DNA of 64,000 nucleotides from Barthelona sp. PCE (Eukaryota > Metamonada: BaSk clade), in NCBI GenBank assembly GCA_040285745.1, contig JAUFOR010000008.1, forward strand, positions 248,001 through 312,000. The letters run 5' to 3'. This document shows, piece after piece, positions 25,875-35,908 of the stretch (position 1 is the stretch's first letter; every line of letters begins with the position of its first letter). A program made the translations under genes and the position numbers. The notes under the pieces were generated by a model. It was not told where the DNA came from. It made no database searches and saw only the letters and a program-made list of their open reading frames with translations.

Positions 25875-28730
25875 CTACTGATACAAAAGTGATTCAGAAA
25901 AGTTACTTTCCACGGTACCTTTACGACTCAGTGGAGGACGTTCACGACTGAAAAGATCAATGACGATGATGTCATCGTTGTACAGCGTGTGCAGGTCACA
26001 TTTCTCGTGCCACAGAGGTAGTTGGACAACACTACAGTGTTCTGTTGTTGGCTGATACTCCCAATGTAAAGCGCACATATCATAGATGTATCTACCACGC
26101 ATAGCCAGTGTAATGTTCTCGAATAGAAAGTCGTAGCGCTCAACATCTGACAGATTTTCCAGCTCGTCAACACCTATACTGAACTCGAGCCGTAAACCCT
26201 TTTCGACACTGAAATCATCATCAATAAGTTTGCTGCATGCAGCGAATGCACGGTGCAGCATCACGGCAGGGTCTTGGACAAAAGCGTCTATGAGAGCCTC
26301 CAACGTCTCATTTTCTGCTATACAAACCACAGAAAGCGTAAACTTATCATCACTAATGCATTCTCGCGTCTCGTGATAGATCTTGTTCAACCTGTTCCTG
26401 CAACGGGTGGCGATGTCTCCCTGACACACTTCATCATAGTTGAGGCGTACGTGAGGGCAATCGAACTGCTGGTATACAGAATTCCAGAAACGATCGAAAC
26501 AGTCTGCTGGGAAGATCACATAATCCTTGAACGGAAACAGTCCGTTCAAGGCAGGGTTGTAAGGGTCCATAGGGTTGAAAAGCAACCCGTTTGATTCTAA
26601 TTTCTTCATATTCAAAAGCGGCATTCTGTTTTCAGGCTTGGAAAAAGACAAGTTAATGACCACGTTGATGAATGCGCGTGGCAAAACTACCATATCCCCC
26701 ATGCTGATATCGTTGAAAGTGTCAACAGCAGTACCAAGTAAAATCTCTCCGTATGATTGATATTTCTTCTTGTTGAGCTCGGTTACCGTTCCCTTCCACA
26801 GACCTAGTTCCTTTAAATCTGCAATGCACTGAAGCGTGCGGTCCTTACGCTTCGACAGAACAGGCTCGTCATCATCAATTACAATTACCTGCTTCGAACA
26901 GTCTTTGCACTTCTTGACGTTTGCGCGAATCCATGTTGTGTTTGGAAAAAGCTCTGATATTGTAGGAAGCGCCTCCTCCCTAATTTTGCTCTTTTGGCGG
27001 CCAGTGTGCTGTCCATGCGGGCATATAAGCATATCATTCAAATCCAAATCCTTACTCATTTCGTACTGTTTCTGCGCAGCCTCGAACCTTATCTTATCGA
27101 TGAAATAGCTGGCGCTCGTTATCTTAGGACCTTTGTTAAGCTCATAAAACCTTGAGAAAAGTGTGTTATTGCTTGCATTCGCACTCTTTGCGGTTATAAA
27201 CTGATGCAAACACTCGCAACATATCTCAGCATCCAATACCGTAGAAAACGATGCTTTCCAGCCCATGGTGCTGTATGTGTCCATCAAGGCACGGTGGCAC
27301 GCCCCATCTATGCGAACGAACGGGTTTCCAGCAGAAAAACAATCTATCTTGCCGTGCTCACATATTGCTTGCTCCATGAAGCCATCAACTGAGCTGATGA
27401 CGAGTTCGTGTTTGTCAGCATTGATAACGCACCTCGGTGTGAGAATTCGCTCGATGCTTGATCGAGGTACCCAAAAACCGTCGGTTTCCGGCGCAGACTC
27501 AGGTAGCACCTTTTTTAGTTTTTTGGCCGCTGCTGCGATTTCTCTGAGTATTCTCTTGTGTAGACCGGATTCAATGACATTCTCGAACATACGTACCGAA
27601 TCAATGTCGAACACGTGTTTGATAGATTGCAATGGTTCATCAACGCCATCTGCGTTGTAAAGAATGGCAAAAGGGCTGCTCAGCTTGTACCATACAGTTT
27701 CAGCAGTGACAGTTACTCCGGTTGACGAGGTTGTATCCACATCAAATATCTGACGTTCAGGTTTCTTTGTCTTTTTGATGTTTTCGTCCGACATTCGGTA
27801 GAAGTTCCCGTTTAGAAAACGGAAGAATACATAATGTCCTGACTCCAACTCTCCTTGATGATTAATATATCCCTGGAGTGTATATCGTCTGTTTTTGACT
27901 ATAATTACCTCTGGTGTGAATATTTTAAACGCACGCTTAACAAGTGTACCTCTCAGTGGATCGTACGCCGCGAAGTCAAATCTAAATATGGCTGATGATC
28001 CAGTTTCATCAATGTGCATAACCCGAGCGTAGTCGGACTCCTTATGACAGAAACTGCATGTATATCCGTGTATCACCTGTGTAGAGCCCTCATCCAGTGA
28101 GGTAATAAAATTCTGAGATATTGGTAGTGATAGAGAGAGTTGCATATTATTACTGGCTGTTTTTGCGTTACAATGAACACACTCTCCTTCGAATTTGGTG
28201 CTGATACAAAAGAACTTTGTTGCAAAATCTGATTTAATTCGACGATCGATGAAATTGACCAAAAGCTCAAAAAACTCAATAGAGTCTTGTTGTATATGGA
28301 TAGGAAGCTTCAGCAGGTCAACGAGCGGGTTTGGATCAATAGGAGTTATTACATCATATCTTAAACGAAGCAATATCGTTACCATTTTGAGCAAAACATC
28401 ATCTGGTGTATCTTGCGGCAGAGTGGCAGCGAGAATCGCCGGGAACTTAGTGAATGCAAGCATCTGCAAACTCGAATTCATGTAACAAAGTTGTGAAACG
28501 TTGATCAACCCGTTTAAACGTGGTCTACGCTTTCCGTTCTCTGTCAAGTCTTTGATCTCAGCACGTGCCTTCTTGATTGCATCCTTATCAAAGTGATAAC
28601 AGTGAACATTCCCCAGGTTACCCTTACAGTTGCGATAATTACAAATGCCCCAATCAACAATAGTATTTATAATGAATTCACGGTTGTCTGTGGCTGTAAA
28701 CTGCAGCTTTAAAGGCAATTGATTGGACAT
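25875..28730 (-). CDS. USP48: Ubiquitin-specific protease, USP48/UBP26-like
   Basis: Codes for 951 aa; ATG at 28730. A C19 cysteine protease: Cys box GLINVSQLCYMNSSLQ with Cys82 (the Gly-x-Thr usually before Cys is replaced), and His box ESGHYVFFRF...YRMSD near residue 300. A Cys pair (CVHCN...CSFC) forms the zinc finger in the fingers region. The N-terminal CNYRNCKGN...HC segment before the Cys box and the two later ICEHG/ICPHG segments (about 450 and 565, DUSP-like) resemble USP48/UBP26, a nuclear deubiquitinase of that size. It removes ubiquitin from substrates. No clear TCA initiator. Confidence 0.8.
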   Translation of the reverse strand: MSNQLPLKLQFTATDNREFIINTIVDWGICNYRNCKGNLGNVHCYHFDKDAIKKARAEIKDLTENGKRRPRLNGLINVSQLCYMNSSLQMLAFTKFPAILAATLPQDTPDDVLLKMVTILLRLRYDVITPIDPNPLVDLLKLPIHIQQDSIEFFELLVNFIDRRIKSDFATKFFCISTKFEGECVHCNAKTASNNMQLSLSLPISQNFITSLDEGSTQVIHGYTCSFCHKESDYARVMHIDETGSSAIFRFDFAAYDPLRGTLVKRAFKIFTPEVIIVKNRRYTLQGYINHQGELESGHYVFFRFLNGNFYRMSDENIKKTKKPERQIFDVDTTSSTGVTVTAETVWYKLSSPFAILYNADGVDEPLQSIKHVFDIDSVRMFENVIESGLHKRILREIAAAAKKLKKVLPESAPETDGFWVPRSSIERILTPRCVINADKHELVISSVDGFMEQAICEHGKIDCFSAGNPFVRIDGACHRALMDTYSTMGWKASFSTVLDAEICCECLHQFITAKSANASNNTLFSRFYELNKGPKITSASYFIDKIRFEAAQKQYEMSKDLDLNDMLICPHGQHTGRQKSKIREEALPTISELFPNTTWIRANVKKCKDCSKQVIVIDDDEPVLSKRKDRTLQCIADLKELGLWKGTVTELNKKKYQSYGEILLGTAVDTFNDISMGDMVVLPRAFINVVINLSFSKPENRMPLLNMKKLESNGLLFNPMDPYNPALNGLFPFKDYVIFPADCFDRFWNSVYQQFDCPHVRLNYDEVCQGDIATRCRNRLNKIYHETRECISDDKFTLSVVCIAENETLEALIDAFVQDPAVMLHRAFAACSKLIDDDFSVEKGLRLEFSIGVDELENLSDVERYDFLFENITLAMRGRYIYDMCALHWEYQPTTEHCSVVQLPLWHEKCDLHTLYNDDIIVIDLFSRERPPLSRKGTVESNFSESLLYQ

Positions 28731-28985
28731 AGCAAGAAAGGTCCAAAGGAAAGGGAACTATTTGTGAAAACGCTTTAACGAATATGTATCCTTCCTTATC
28801 GGTTAAACCCTTCTTAATATACCACCTGCGATACTGTAAAAGAGTTGAAACCTTTGTGAAAATCTATGGTGGTTAGTCATTCGATAGTGCTTGTTTATGT
28901 ACCAAATAAATGCTCTGTTGTGCTATTGGTACATTTATTACCCTCGATTCAGAATCTACGAACTGTATTATTTTTATCCCCTCTT

Positions 28986-28992
28986 TCATTTG
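28986..28992 (+). promoter_or_regulatory. Initiator TCATTTG of flippase gene
   Basis: A at 28988, 11 nt before the ATG at 28999. It rules out the longer in-frame start at 28891. Confidence 0.65.
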
Positions 28993-28998
28993 CTTTGG

Positions 28999-31900
28999 AT
29001 GAGCATATCGTCCGATTCAGAGCTGAGAACATTGTTGGATATCGATAGCCACGACATGGAGTATAGTAATTCTAATTCTCGACGTTCTAGGAAGAAACCT
29101 ACGGGAGAAGCCCGCACAGTGATGCTAAATGCAAGCGTCACAGCACCACAGGTTCGGAACGTGCTCAAAAACACCCGTTATACATTTTTGACTTTTGTCC
29201 CTTTGATAATCTTCACCCAACTTAAATACACCATGAATTTGTGGTTCGTTGGTGTTATGATCTCGCAATATTTCAAAATTTTGCAAGTTGTGGACCGTAT
29301 AACAGTAACATTTCCTTTAGTATTTGTGATTACATTAACAGCAGCAAAAGAACTGTTTGATGACTACCGCAGAGCAAAATCCGATGCAAAAGAGAACTCT
29401 AAGCGTTACAAAATACTGAAACCTGGCGGTAATGGTCAACTTGTTTCGACAACATCGGCTGAACTCATTGTTGGTGATGTTGTTGAGTTAAAGAAGGGCA
29501 TGTCAGTACCAGCAGACTGCATCCTCCTGAAGAGCAATGCAAAGAACGGATCACTCTTCTTAAAAACAACACAGCTAGATGGTGAGACAGATTGGAAGGT
29601 TCGCTTATCGTGCCCTGGTACACACCGAATGAGTCTTTCTGAACTGTCAAACAGCCTGGGAACCAAGATATACGCCGAGGCACCGAGGAAGGAGCTCTAT
29701 ACGTTCGTCGGGCGAATCGATTATGATGATGGGGACTTCGACCCTCTCTCGCCTGACAATACCCTCTGGGCATCAACCACAATTGCCAGCGGTACGTGCT
29801 ACGGCCTCATTGTGTACACAGGTACCGAGACCCGCGCAAATATGAACCGTAACAAGGTAAGAATTAAGTCAACGAGTTGCGAGCGTGAAATCAATGGTTT
29901 CTGCAAGGTTATGGTTCTTCTCGTTTTTGTTTTATCGTTCACAATGATTGCTATGCATCGGCCCTTCCCATCCAATAAGATGCGCTTGGTGTCTCTTGTT
30001 CGATTCATCATTCTCTTCTCATACGTTATCCCTATTTCAATGCGCGTCAACCTTGATCTGTGTAACGTCTTTTTGTCGACTTCCATCAACAAGGACAAGT
30101 ACAGAAAGATGGTGTCAAGATCGACTGATCTGGTGTCAGCGCTGGGTCGTCTAGATTGCATGTGTTGTGACAAGACAGGAACGCTGACGAAGAACGAAAT
30201 GGTTATGAAGGCGCTCATTTGCCGAAACATCATCGATAACGAGTCTGAGCTTGTTAGAATAACAAGAGGTGCCACGCGTAGTGATATTAGTGATGCGCTT
30301 CTTGCACTGGGTCTGTGTCACAACGTCACGCCTGTCATTCAAAATAATGTGCGAGAGTTTCAGGGCGCATCGCCTGACGAGTTTGCATTTGTCGAATACG
30401 CTGAGAAATGTGGAGCTTTCCTCGTCGAGCGCAAGCTGGAGACGATGGACTTCAAACTACCCGGCCGCAACTCTGTTCGCTACGAGATCGCATGCGATTT
30501 TCCCTTCACATCGGCAAGAAAACGTATGGGAATCATCCTTAAGGACAACACCAACCGCTACCACTTCTTTTTGAAGGGCGCAGAGTCCGTCATCATCCCA
30601 ATGTGTGAGGCGACGAACCGCGTTGATCAGTTCTTCAATAACAGCTGTCTTGAAGGTATTGATAACATGGCTCGTGAAGGTCTTCGTACGCTGGCGTTTG
30701 CATACCGTCAGCTCACACAGGCCGAGTTCAATGCTTTCTTTAACAGGTATCGCGAGGCCAAAGCTGCTGTCCAAAACAGAGACAAGCACGTTTCCGCCGC
30801 TATCAAGACGATTGAAACCGACTTGAGACTTATTGGAGTTACAGGTATCGAGGATGCACTCGCCCCTGGTGTCCGTGAGTCTCTCGAGCGTTTCCGTACG
30901 GCCAACATCAAGGTTTGGATGCTGACAGGTGATAAATCGATAACAGCAGGCGTCATCGCCCGTTCATCGCGCCTGGTCGGTAAGAAGCAGAACATCCACC
31001 ACCTCATTGCACATGAGCGCACCGCCTTCCTCCAGAGGATGCGCCAGTTGCACAAGGTCAACCCCAACGACGCAATTCTAATTGACGGCGACACCCTCGC
31101 CATTGCGCTTTCGAAGGAGTACAGGGAGGAGTTCTCTAGCCTTGCAATGAAGATGAAGGCTGTTGTCTGCTCAAGATGTTCACCCAAACAGAAGGCTGAC
31201 GTCGTAGAACTGCTGAAGACCACTGGATTATGTGTAGGTGCTGTTGGTGATGGTGCAAACGATGTGAGCATGCTCGTTTCCGCCGACGTCGGCTTCGGTC
31301 TTTCAAACTCAAGGGAGAGCGCTTTGGCAGCTCTTTCTGCTGACTATGCTATTGAATCGTTTGATTGTATCTGGCATCTGCTGGGCTATCACGGGCTTAA
31401 CGGTTACATCCGTGTTGCACGTTTGACGCTACTAATCCTTAACAGAGGTGCCACGATTGCAGCCCAGCAGTTCTTTTACTCGGTTATTGTGGCAAGTTAC
31501 ATACCATTAACAGTCTTCCCCTCCATCCTTACAATGCTTTATTCGTCTGTATTCACTGCGCTTCCCAACTTTATGGTGATCCTCGACACCATCTTCGACA
31601 AGGATTTCACAAAGAAACATCCCCAAGTTTACATTACAAAGGGTCGTTACCTCAACCTTAGAGCATTCTTCACGTGGCTTACAGTTGCCGTCTATCAAGC
31701 AAGCGTGACAATCATTGTCACGCTTTTCTTGACTGGTATATACGAAATCGACATCAACGCATTCATCCGCGTTTGTTTTACATCCCTTGTGTTAACTGAG
31801 TTGGTTAATATTCTGATAACGATGCAGACATTCCCAAAGCTAATGTGGGCAGCCCAGATACTATCTCTTGTTGTTTATGGTATTTGTTTCTATATCTTAC

Positions 31901-32049
31901 CGTTTTATGATCCATCCGATCTTATTTCTTTAAATTACTGGTTGCAGGTACTTTTCATCGTCATACTTAGTGTTTTGCCAATTGTTTTACTTAATCTAGC
32001 TGGTAAATATTGCTGTCCTTCATTGCAAGAAGACAGTTTATCCCAATAA
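28999..32049 (+). CDS. ATP9: P4-ATPase phospholipid flippase, Neo1/ATP9 type
   Basis: Codes for 1016 aa from the ATG after the initiator. P-type ATPase motifs: DGETDWKVR (Asp194 on), phosphorylation site DKTGTLT (Asp391), KGA, TGDK and GDGANDVSML (about 749). DGET in place of TGES defines the P4 class; the Trp in DGETDWK marks the Neo1/ATP9 (P4B) branch, which works without a CDC50 partner in yeast and animals. Membrane segments: two near residues 55-105, two near 285-345, six in the C-terminal quarter. It moves aminophospholipid to the cytosolic leaflet of Golgi/endosomes. Its stop is 18 bp from the convergent gene. Confidence 0.93.
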   Translation: MSISSDSELRTLLDIDSHDMEYSNSNSRRSRKKPTGEARTVMLNASVTAPQVRNVLKNTRYTFLTFVPLIIFTQLKYTMNLWFVGVMISQYFKILQVVDRITVTFPLVFVITLTAAKELFDDYRRAKSDAKENSKRYKILKPGGNGQLVSTTSAELIVGDVVELKKGMSVPADCILLKSNAKNGSLFLKTTQLDGETDWKVRLSCPGTHRMSLSELSNSLGTKIYAEAPRKELYTFVGRIDYDDGDFDPLSPDNTLWASTTIASGTCYGLIVYTGTETRANMNRNKVRIKSTSCEREINGFCKVMVLLVFVLSFTMIAMHRPFPSNKMRLVSLVRFIILFSYVIPISMRVNLDLCNVFLSTSINKDKYRKMVSRSTDLVSALGRLDCMCCDKTGTLTKNEMVMKALICRNIIDNESELVRITRGATRSDISDALLALGLCHNVTPVIQNNVREFQGASPDEFAFVEYAEKCGAFLVERKLETMDFKLPGRNSVRYEIACDFPFTSARKRMGIILKDNTNRYHFFLKGAESVIIPMCEATNRVDQFFNNSCLEGIDNMAREGLRTLAFAYRQLTQAEFNAFFNRYREAKAAVQNRDKHVSAAIKTIETDLRLIGVTGIEDALAPGVRESLERFRTANIKVWMLTGDKSITAGVIARSSRLVGKKQNIHHLIAHERTAFLQRMRQLHKVNPNDAILIDGDTLAIALSKEYREEFSSLAMKMKAVVCSRCSPKQKADVVELLKTTGLCVGAVGDGANDVSMLVSADVGFGLSNSRESALAALSADYAIESFDCIWHLLGYHGLNGYIRVARLTLLILNRGATIAAQQFFYSVIVASYIPLTVFPSILTMLYSSVFTALPNFMVILDTIFDKDFTKKHPQVYITKGRYLNLRAFFTWLTVAVYQASVTIIVTLFLTGIYEIDINAFIRVCFTSLVLTELVNILITMQTFPKLMWAAQILSLVVYGICFYILPFYDPSDLISLNYWLQVLFIVILSVLPIVLLNLAGKYCCPSLQEDSLSQ

Positions 32050-32067
32050 TGTTAATAAACCACCAAT

Positions 32068-33501
32068 TTAGTTTTTAATTTTATCAATCATAGCCTCAAC
32101 AATTGAAGACCAGTTAATACCGCAACCTTCCAACGCCGTGACAGGCACTGCTGTTGCTTTAAAGAATTCAATAATATTGTACTTCGTAACAATTGAGTGC
32201 TTATCATGTGAGTGAATTGCAATGAACTCCATTGGGTTGTCCTTGAAGTACTCGGTCATGATGGTGTAGTCCAATCCTGGGAGCACGTGTGGGACCCCTA
32301 ATTGTGATAAGTGCACGGCATGATCGATGTGAACGTCTGTATTCTGTGATCGTAGCATCTTAATGATATTTGCCTTCAATTTCTTGTTCTTTACGGATTC
32401 TAAAAGCAGCACAAGATCAGAAGACGCACATCCGTGGACCTCAGCCGACGACAGAAACGCAGAAATGTACTTTTGATTTTCAAGTCTGAGTGGTAGCGGG
32501 CAAAATTCTCCAAAACGTTTGACTAACGGCAGAATGGGAGCGATGTTCAGTTCCTCGCAACACAGCAGCGAAACAACACGATGCATTGTGACCGGAGCAG
32601 CTTCAAACAAATATTCCAAATTTGACCAGTCCAAGTCTGAAACAATCAACTGTTCCAATATTATGTGATCTGGGACAGCATCAAGCACGCCATTGATTGC
32701 CGGAACGATACATATTCCTTGCTCAATACAGCAGCGGTCCAGAAAAAAAAAACTGAACTTTGCTAGATACCTCAAAAGGTCAGTGCAATTCTGTATTTGG
32801 TTCATTTTCAACCGCTTATCAGGAATGGAGAGGAAGAATAAGCTGGTTTTTGCAATAGAAACATGATCTATATCTTTTAGAAAACATAAATTACGGAACA
32901 GAAAAAAACGTACTAACTCTGCAATTCCACTTTTTATCAATATGTCAATGAACGAAAGAGTAAAGCATTGATGACCCATAATATCTAATATGCAGAATAG
33001 AAAAATACTGAAGTTTTCTGATGTGATAATGACACACTCCCTAAAAAAACGAATTATGTTACTCAACCTGTGCATTTTCATCCCAATGCGTTCACCCCCA
33101 GACAAAACAAACTGAAATAACATGATTATTGCACGTAGAAGGTAGTTTTTCAGCAACAATAGAAAGTTTCTTCGATTTTTGCGCAATGTAACAAATAGAT
33201 ACTCAAAGCTCTCACCAATAACACTATCTATACTGGCCAGAGTTTCCCAATTAATTTCGGCGATAAGTGTTTTGTGCAACTTTTCAAGCAATAGTGAAGC
33301 AGACTTTTTGAGCGAGGTGATACCTGTTGTTGACAGATGCTCCATGAATCTGTTTCGAAGCGGGACAAGCAAGTTCAGTGTGGGAACTTCATTTCCATAA
33401 TTACAAATTGGTTGAACTGAAGAACTATTGTAAAAATCTTTCCATTTTTCGAAATCAATCGTCTTTTTGACAGGAACAAACCACGAGTTCACCATGCTCA
33501 T
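32068..33501 (-). CDS. Hypothetical helical protein
   Basis: Codes for 477 aa; ATG at 33501 (a second ATG follows two codons later). No family recognised. It is Leu/Phe/Ile-rich with evenly spaced helices, a soluble solenoid look; the hydrophobic stretches (for example near residues 120-135) are too charged at their edges to be convincing membrane segments. A Cys-rich patch lies near 255-270. Divergent from the ADAT2 gene across 167 bp and convergent with the flippase. Confidence 0.7.
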   Translation of the reverse strand: MSMVNSWFVPVKKTIDFEKWKDFYNSSSVQPICNYGNEVPTLNLLVPLRNRFMEHLSTTGITSLKKSASLLLEKLHKTLIAEINWETLASIDSVIGESFEYLFVTLRKNRRNFLLLLKNYLLRAIIMLFQFVLSGGERIGMKMHRLSNIIRFFRECVIITSENFSIFLFCILDIMGHQCFTLSFIDILIKSGIAELVRFFLFRNLCFLKDIDHVSIAKTSLFFLSIPDKRLKMNQIQNCTDLLRYLAKFSFFFLDRCCIEQGICIVPAINGVLDAVPDHIILEQLIVSDLDWSNLEYLFEAAPVTMHRVVSLLCCEELNIAPILPLVKRFGEFCPLPLRLENQKYISAFLSSAEVHGCASSDLVLLLESVKNKKLKANIIKMLRSQNTDVHIDHAVHLSQLGVPHVLPGLDYTIMTEYFKDNPMEFIAIHSHDKHSIVTKYNIIEFFKATAVPVTALEGCGINWSSIVEAMIDKIKN

Positions 33502-33654
33502 TGTAAATATACTGTAAAACAGTTAAAGAAAGGAAAAAAACTGAAAACAGGCATTTCTAACCAATGTGATGGATGAGGACGGGAACGATGCCTACATCAC
33601 ATACTGATGTGAAAAGCGAAAAAAGAACTTTTGCAAAGACTTTGCTTTAATAAT

Positions 33655-33661
33655 TCACTTC
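33655..33661 (+). promoter_or_regulatory. Initiator TCACTTC of ADAT2 gene
   Basis: A at 33657, 12 nt before the ATG at 33669. Confidence 0.55.
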
Positions 33662-33668
33662 CTTTTCA

Positions 33669-34400
33669 ATGGATCCGATTAAGCCTGACGAAAATCACCC
33701 CGCGCCGCTGTTTGACAGCATATTTAATGATGATGACAATGAAGAACAACAACTACACAAACAAAAGCATGTTTACTTTATGAAGCGTGCTCTAGATGCC
33801 GCTTTAAGAGCACTGAAGGTAGGAGAGGTGCCGGTGGGATGTGTTTTTGTGCGCAACAACCAGGTTATTGCTGAAGGGCATAACAATACAAACAAAACTA
33901 AGAATGCTACTCGTCATGCCGAAATCGAAGCACTGGATAAACTCCTATACGATAGGTCTATCCAGCCCTTTGAACACTCAACGATCAGAGAACAGCCAAT
34001 TAACAAAGATTTTGAGGATGTCGACGTATACGTGACCCTTGAGCCATGTATCATGTGTGCGGCTGCCCTGCGAAAGATGGGTTTCCGACGTGTTTTCTTT
34101 GGAGCATACAACGATAAATTTGGAGGTGCTGGTACAGTGCTTTCGATTTTACAGGATGAGAATCTGCCTGATAACATTGTCAATTGTATAGGAGGTCTCT
34201 GCCTCCACGAATGCATTGGAATCTTGCATAACTTCTACGAGCGAGGAAATTCCAACGCCCCAGAGAGCAAACGCAAGCGTCCCATTAGTTTTGGAGGTCT
34301 AGTGCTTAAAGGACAATTTGTAGATGATTATGACTTTGATGAGAATACTTTACAATCGTTAAAACAAGAAACAGACCCGGTAGAGCACATTTTTTTTTAG
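33669..34400 (+). CDS. ADAT2: tRNA-specific adenosine deaminase subunit (ADAT2/Tad2)
   Basis: Codes for 243 aa. Cytidine-deaminase-fold zinc site: HAE (His and proton-shuttle Glu, in ATRHAEIEA, about residue 82) and PCIMC (about 126-130), preceded by VPVGCVFV and followed by the usual FGAYNDKFGGAG. This is the TadA/ADAT2 pattern. ADAT2, with ADAT3, converts A34 to inosine in tRNAs such as tRNA-Ala(AGC), the same anticodon seen in the repeat array. The N-terminal 35 residues are acidic and the C-terminal 50 are charged, both outside the enzyme core. Its stop is one base from that of the next, convergent gene. Confidence 0.9.
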   Translation: MDPIKPDENHPAPLFDSIFNDDDNEEQQLHKQKHVYFMKRALDAALRALKVGEVPVGCVFVRNNQVIAEGHNNTNKTKNATRHAEIEALDKLLYDRSIQPFEHSTIREQPINKDFEDVDVYVTLEPCIMCAAALRKMGFRRVFFGAYNDKFGGAGTVLSILQDENLPDNIVNCIGGLCLHECIGILHNFYERGNSNAPESKRKRPISFGGLVLKGQFVDDYDFDENTLQSLKQETDPVEHIFF

Positions 34401-34401
34401 T

Positions 34402-35769
34402 TTAATAGAATGGTAACTTTTCAACTGCATTAACATTTTGTTGTTTAGCTCTGGACTTTCTCTCGTGCATAATCTTTTGATTAGCAGTCATTTGCATCTG
34501 TTCTCTGGGAGAAGGAGTTGTCTTTCGCAGTTTAGGTTGTTGTTGTTGAGATGATTCATCATTATTAGGTCTATAATCAGGTTTCTTACCCGTTAGCCCC
34601 ATTTTCTTTCTGTTCTTCTTACTCATTGATGGAATAGCTGCTTTTAAGTCAGGATTTGAAGTCTTGTTGAATCGTTTTGGTGTTCCATCAACTAACTCAT
34701 CAATGGATATCTCCTTCTTTGGCGACGTTGCTTTGAGTGGTACTCCTGATGAAGGACGGCTGACCTCTTTTTCAACTTTCTCAATTTCAGGTTCATGTTC
34801 TTCAGGTGCTTCAGGCACCTCAGGTTCTTCCTCTTCTTCATTAAAGTAAACCCAATCACCTGGCATTGAGATACCTTCTTTATAAATAATTACATGTCTC
34901 ATAGAGCGACCGAGATCTTGATATTCCGGGGCTACAGGGTCTGTTTTCCTATTTGAATACTTAAAGACCTTCCTCGCAGCTGGTGAGGCACCGTCTATAT
35001 CTGAAATAGTATTGGGGTTGCGTTTCTCCAGATCGTGGTTCATCCACTCCTCTCTTGCTCTCTTTGCGCCCGAGTATCCCATATCTATGTCATCGGTTCG
35101 AAGACTGAAGTCTTCGCTGATCTTGACACGGCTAACCTGCTTCGGTTTGCTCTTTGCTATTTGATTCTGCTCAGAACTAAGAGCTGGATAGATGGGATCA
35201 ACCGGGTTAACACAACGTTTGGACATTTTCACCTCGCTCTTTGATTCGAGGGTCCAGAGTGGGTTGCGCTCCTTAAATTGACGTTTTGGTCCACTGGTAA
35301 TATCAGTGTAGTTCATGTGATCGCGTATAGCTATTTTTCTCTTGGGCTTAGCCCTTGTTCCATCAATGTCATCAATCTTCATGGTGTCTCTGAGGAATTT
35401 TGGTACATAAGGCTCTGGTTCTTTGATTAAGGGGACTTCATATTGAGGATTGAGAGGATTAACACAACGTTTGGTTTTAAAGCTCTTCGGGCGCGGTCTG
35501 GCGCCGGGTATGTCGTCTACCCTGAGTGGATCACGTTTAAACTCAAGAATTCTCTTCTTGGGGATTGCACCCTTAATATCATCTACGTTAACAGTTCTCT
35601 CGATATCTCTACGCTTAGAATGGAACTTCTTCTTGGGTGTAGCTCCTTCAATATCTTGAACTGTCAGATTATCGCGAATAAGTGTACAAAAAGGTTTTTT
35701 CTTTGCTGAATCTCCGAGTGTATTCAGATACATGGAGCTCCCGAACTCTGTGGACTCTGTGAAGCTCAT
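34402..35769 (-). CDS. DIxGAxP / NPxxPxY repeat protein (likely flagellar)
   Basis: Codes for 455 aa; ATG at 35769. Repeated motifs: DIEGATPKKK, DIKGAIPKKR, DIPGARPRP, DIDGTRAKPKRK and DIDGASPAARK, each followed by basic residues, alternating with NPLNPQY, NPVDPIY and DPVAPEY. No enzyme domain. The middle is acidic and Pro/Glu-rich (about 310-345), and the tail is Lys/Gln-rich. From memory, DIxGAxP motifs occur in axonemal or cortical proteins of flagellates and ciliates; I infer a microtubule-linked structural role but cannot name the orthologue. One base separates its stop from the ADAT2 stop, and the TAA is followed by A (UAAA). Confidence 0.8.
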   Translation of the reverse strand: MSFTESTEFGSSMYLNTLGDSAKKKPFCTLIRDNLTVQDIEGATPKKKFHSKRRDIERTVNVDDIKGAIPKKRILEFKRDPLRVDDIPGARPRPKSFKTKRCVNPLNPQYEVPLIKEPEPYVPKFLRDTMKIDDIDGTRAKPKRKIAIRDHMNYTDITSGPKRQFKERNPLWTLESKSEVKMSKRCVNPVDPIYPALSSEQNQIAKSKPKQVSRVKISEDFSLRTDDIDMGYSGAKRAREEWMNHDLEKRNPNTISDIDGASPAARKVFKYSNRKTDPVAPEYQDLGRSMRHVIIYKEGISMPGDWVYFNEEEEEPEVPEAPEEHEPEIEKVEKEVSRPSSGVPLKATSPKKEISIDELVDGTPKRFNKTSNPDLKAAIPSMSKKNRKKMGLTGKKPDYRPNNDESSQQQQPKLRKTTPSPREQMQMTANQKIMHERKSRAKQQNVNAVEKLPFY

Positions 35770-35908
35770 GTGTAGGATTAGTTTTCAAATTTACGCGGAA
35801 AGAGCAATTCAAAACAAAACAAGTTGATACAACCAATTTCTTTTCCTTTACAGGCTTACAGAAGCATTCACACCCGCAGAGTTCCACAATCAAGCTTATC
35901 TTTACATA

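Noticed and set aside
28891-28998. N-terminal extension of the flippase
   Set aside because: Lies before the TCATTTG initiator; aromatic low-complexity sequence not typical of the family.
30708-31271. 187-codon ORF antisense to the flippase
   Set aside because: Shadow frame created by codon bias in a gene with clear P4-ATPase motifs.
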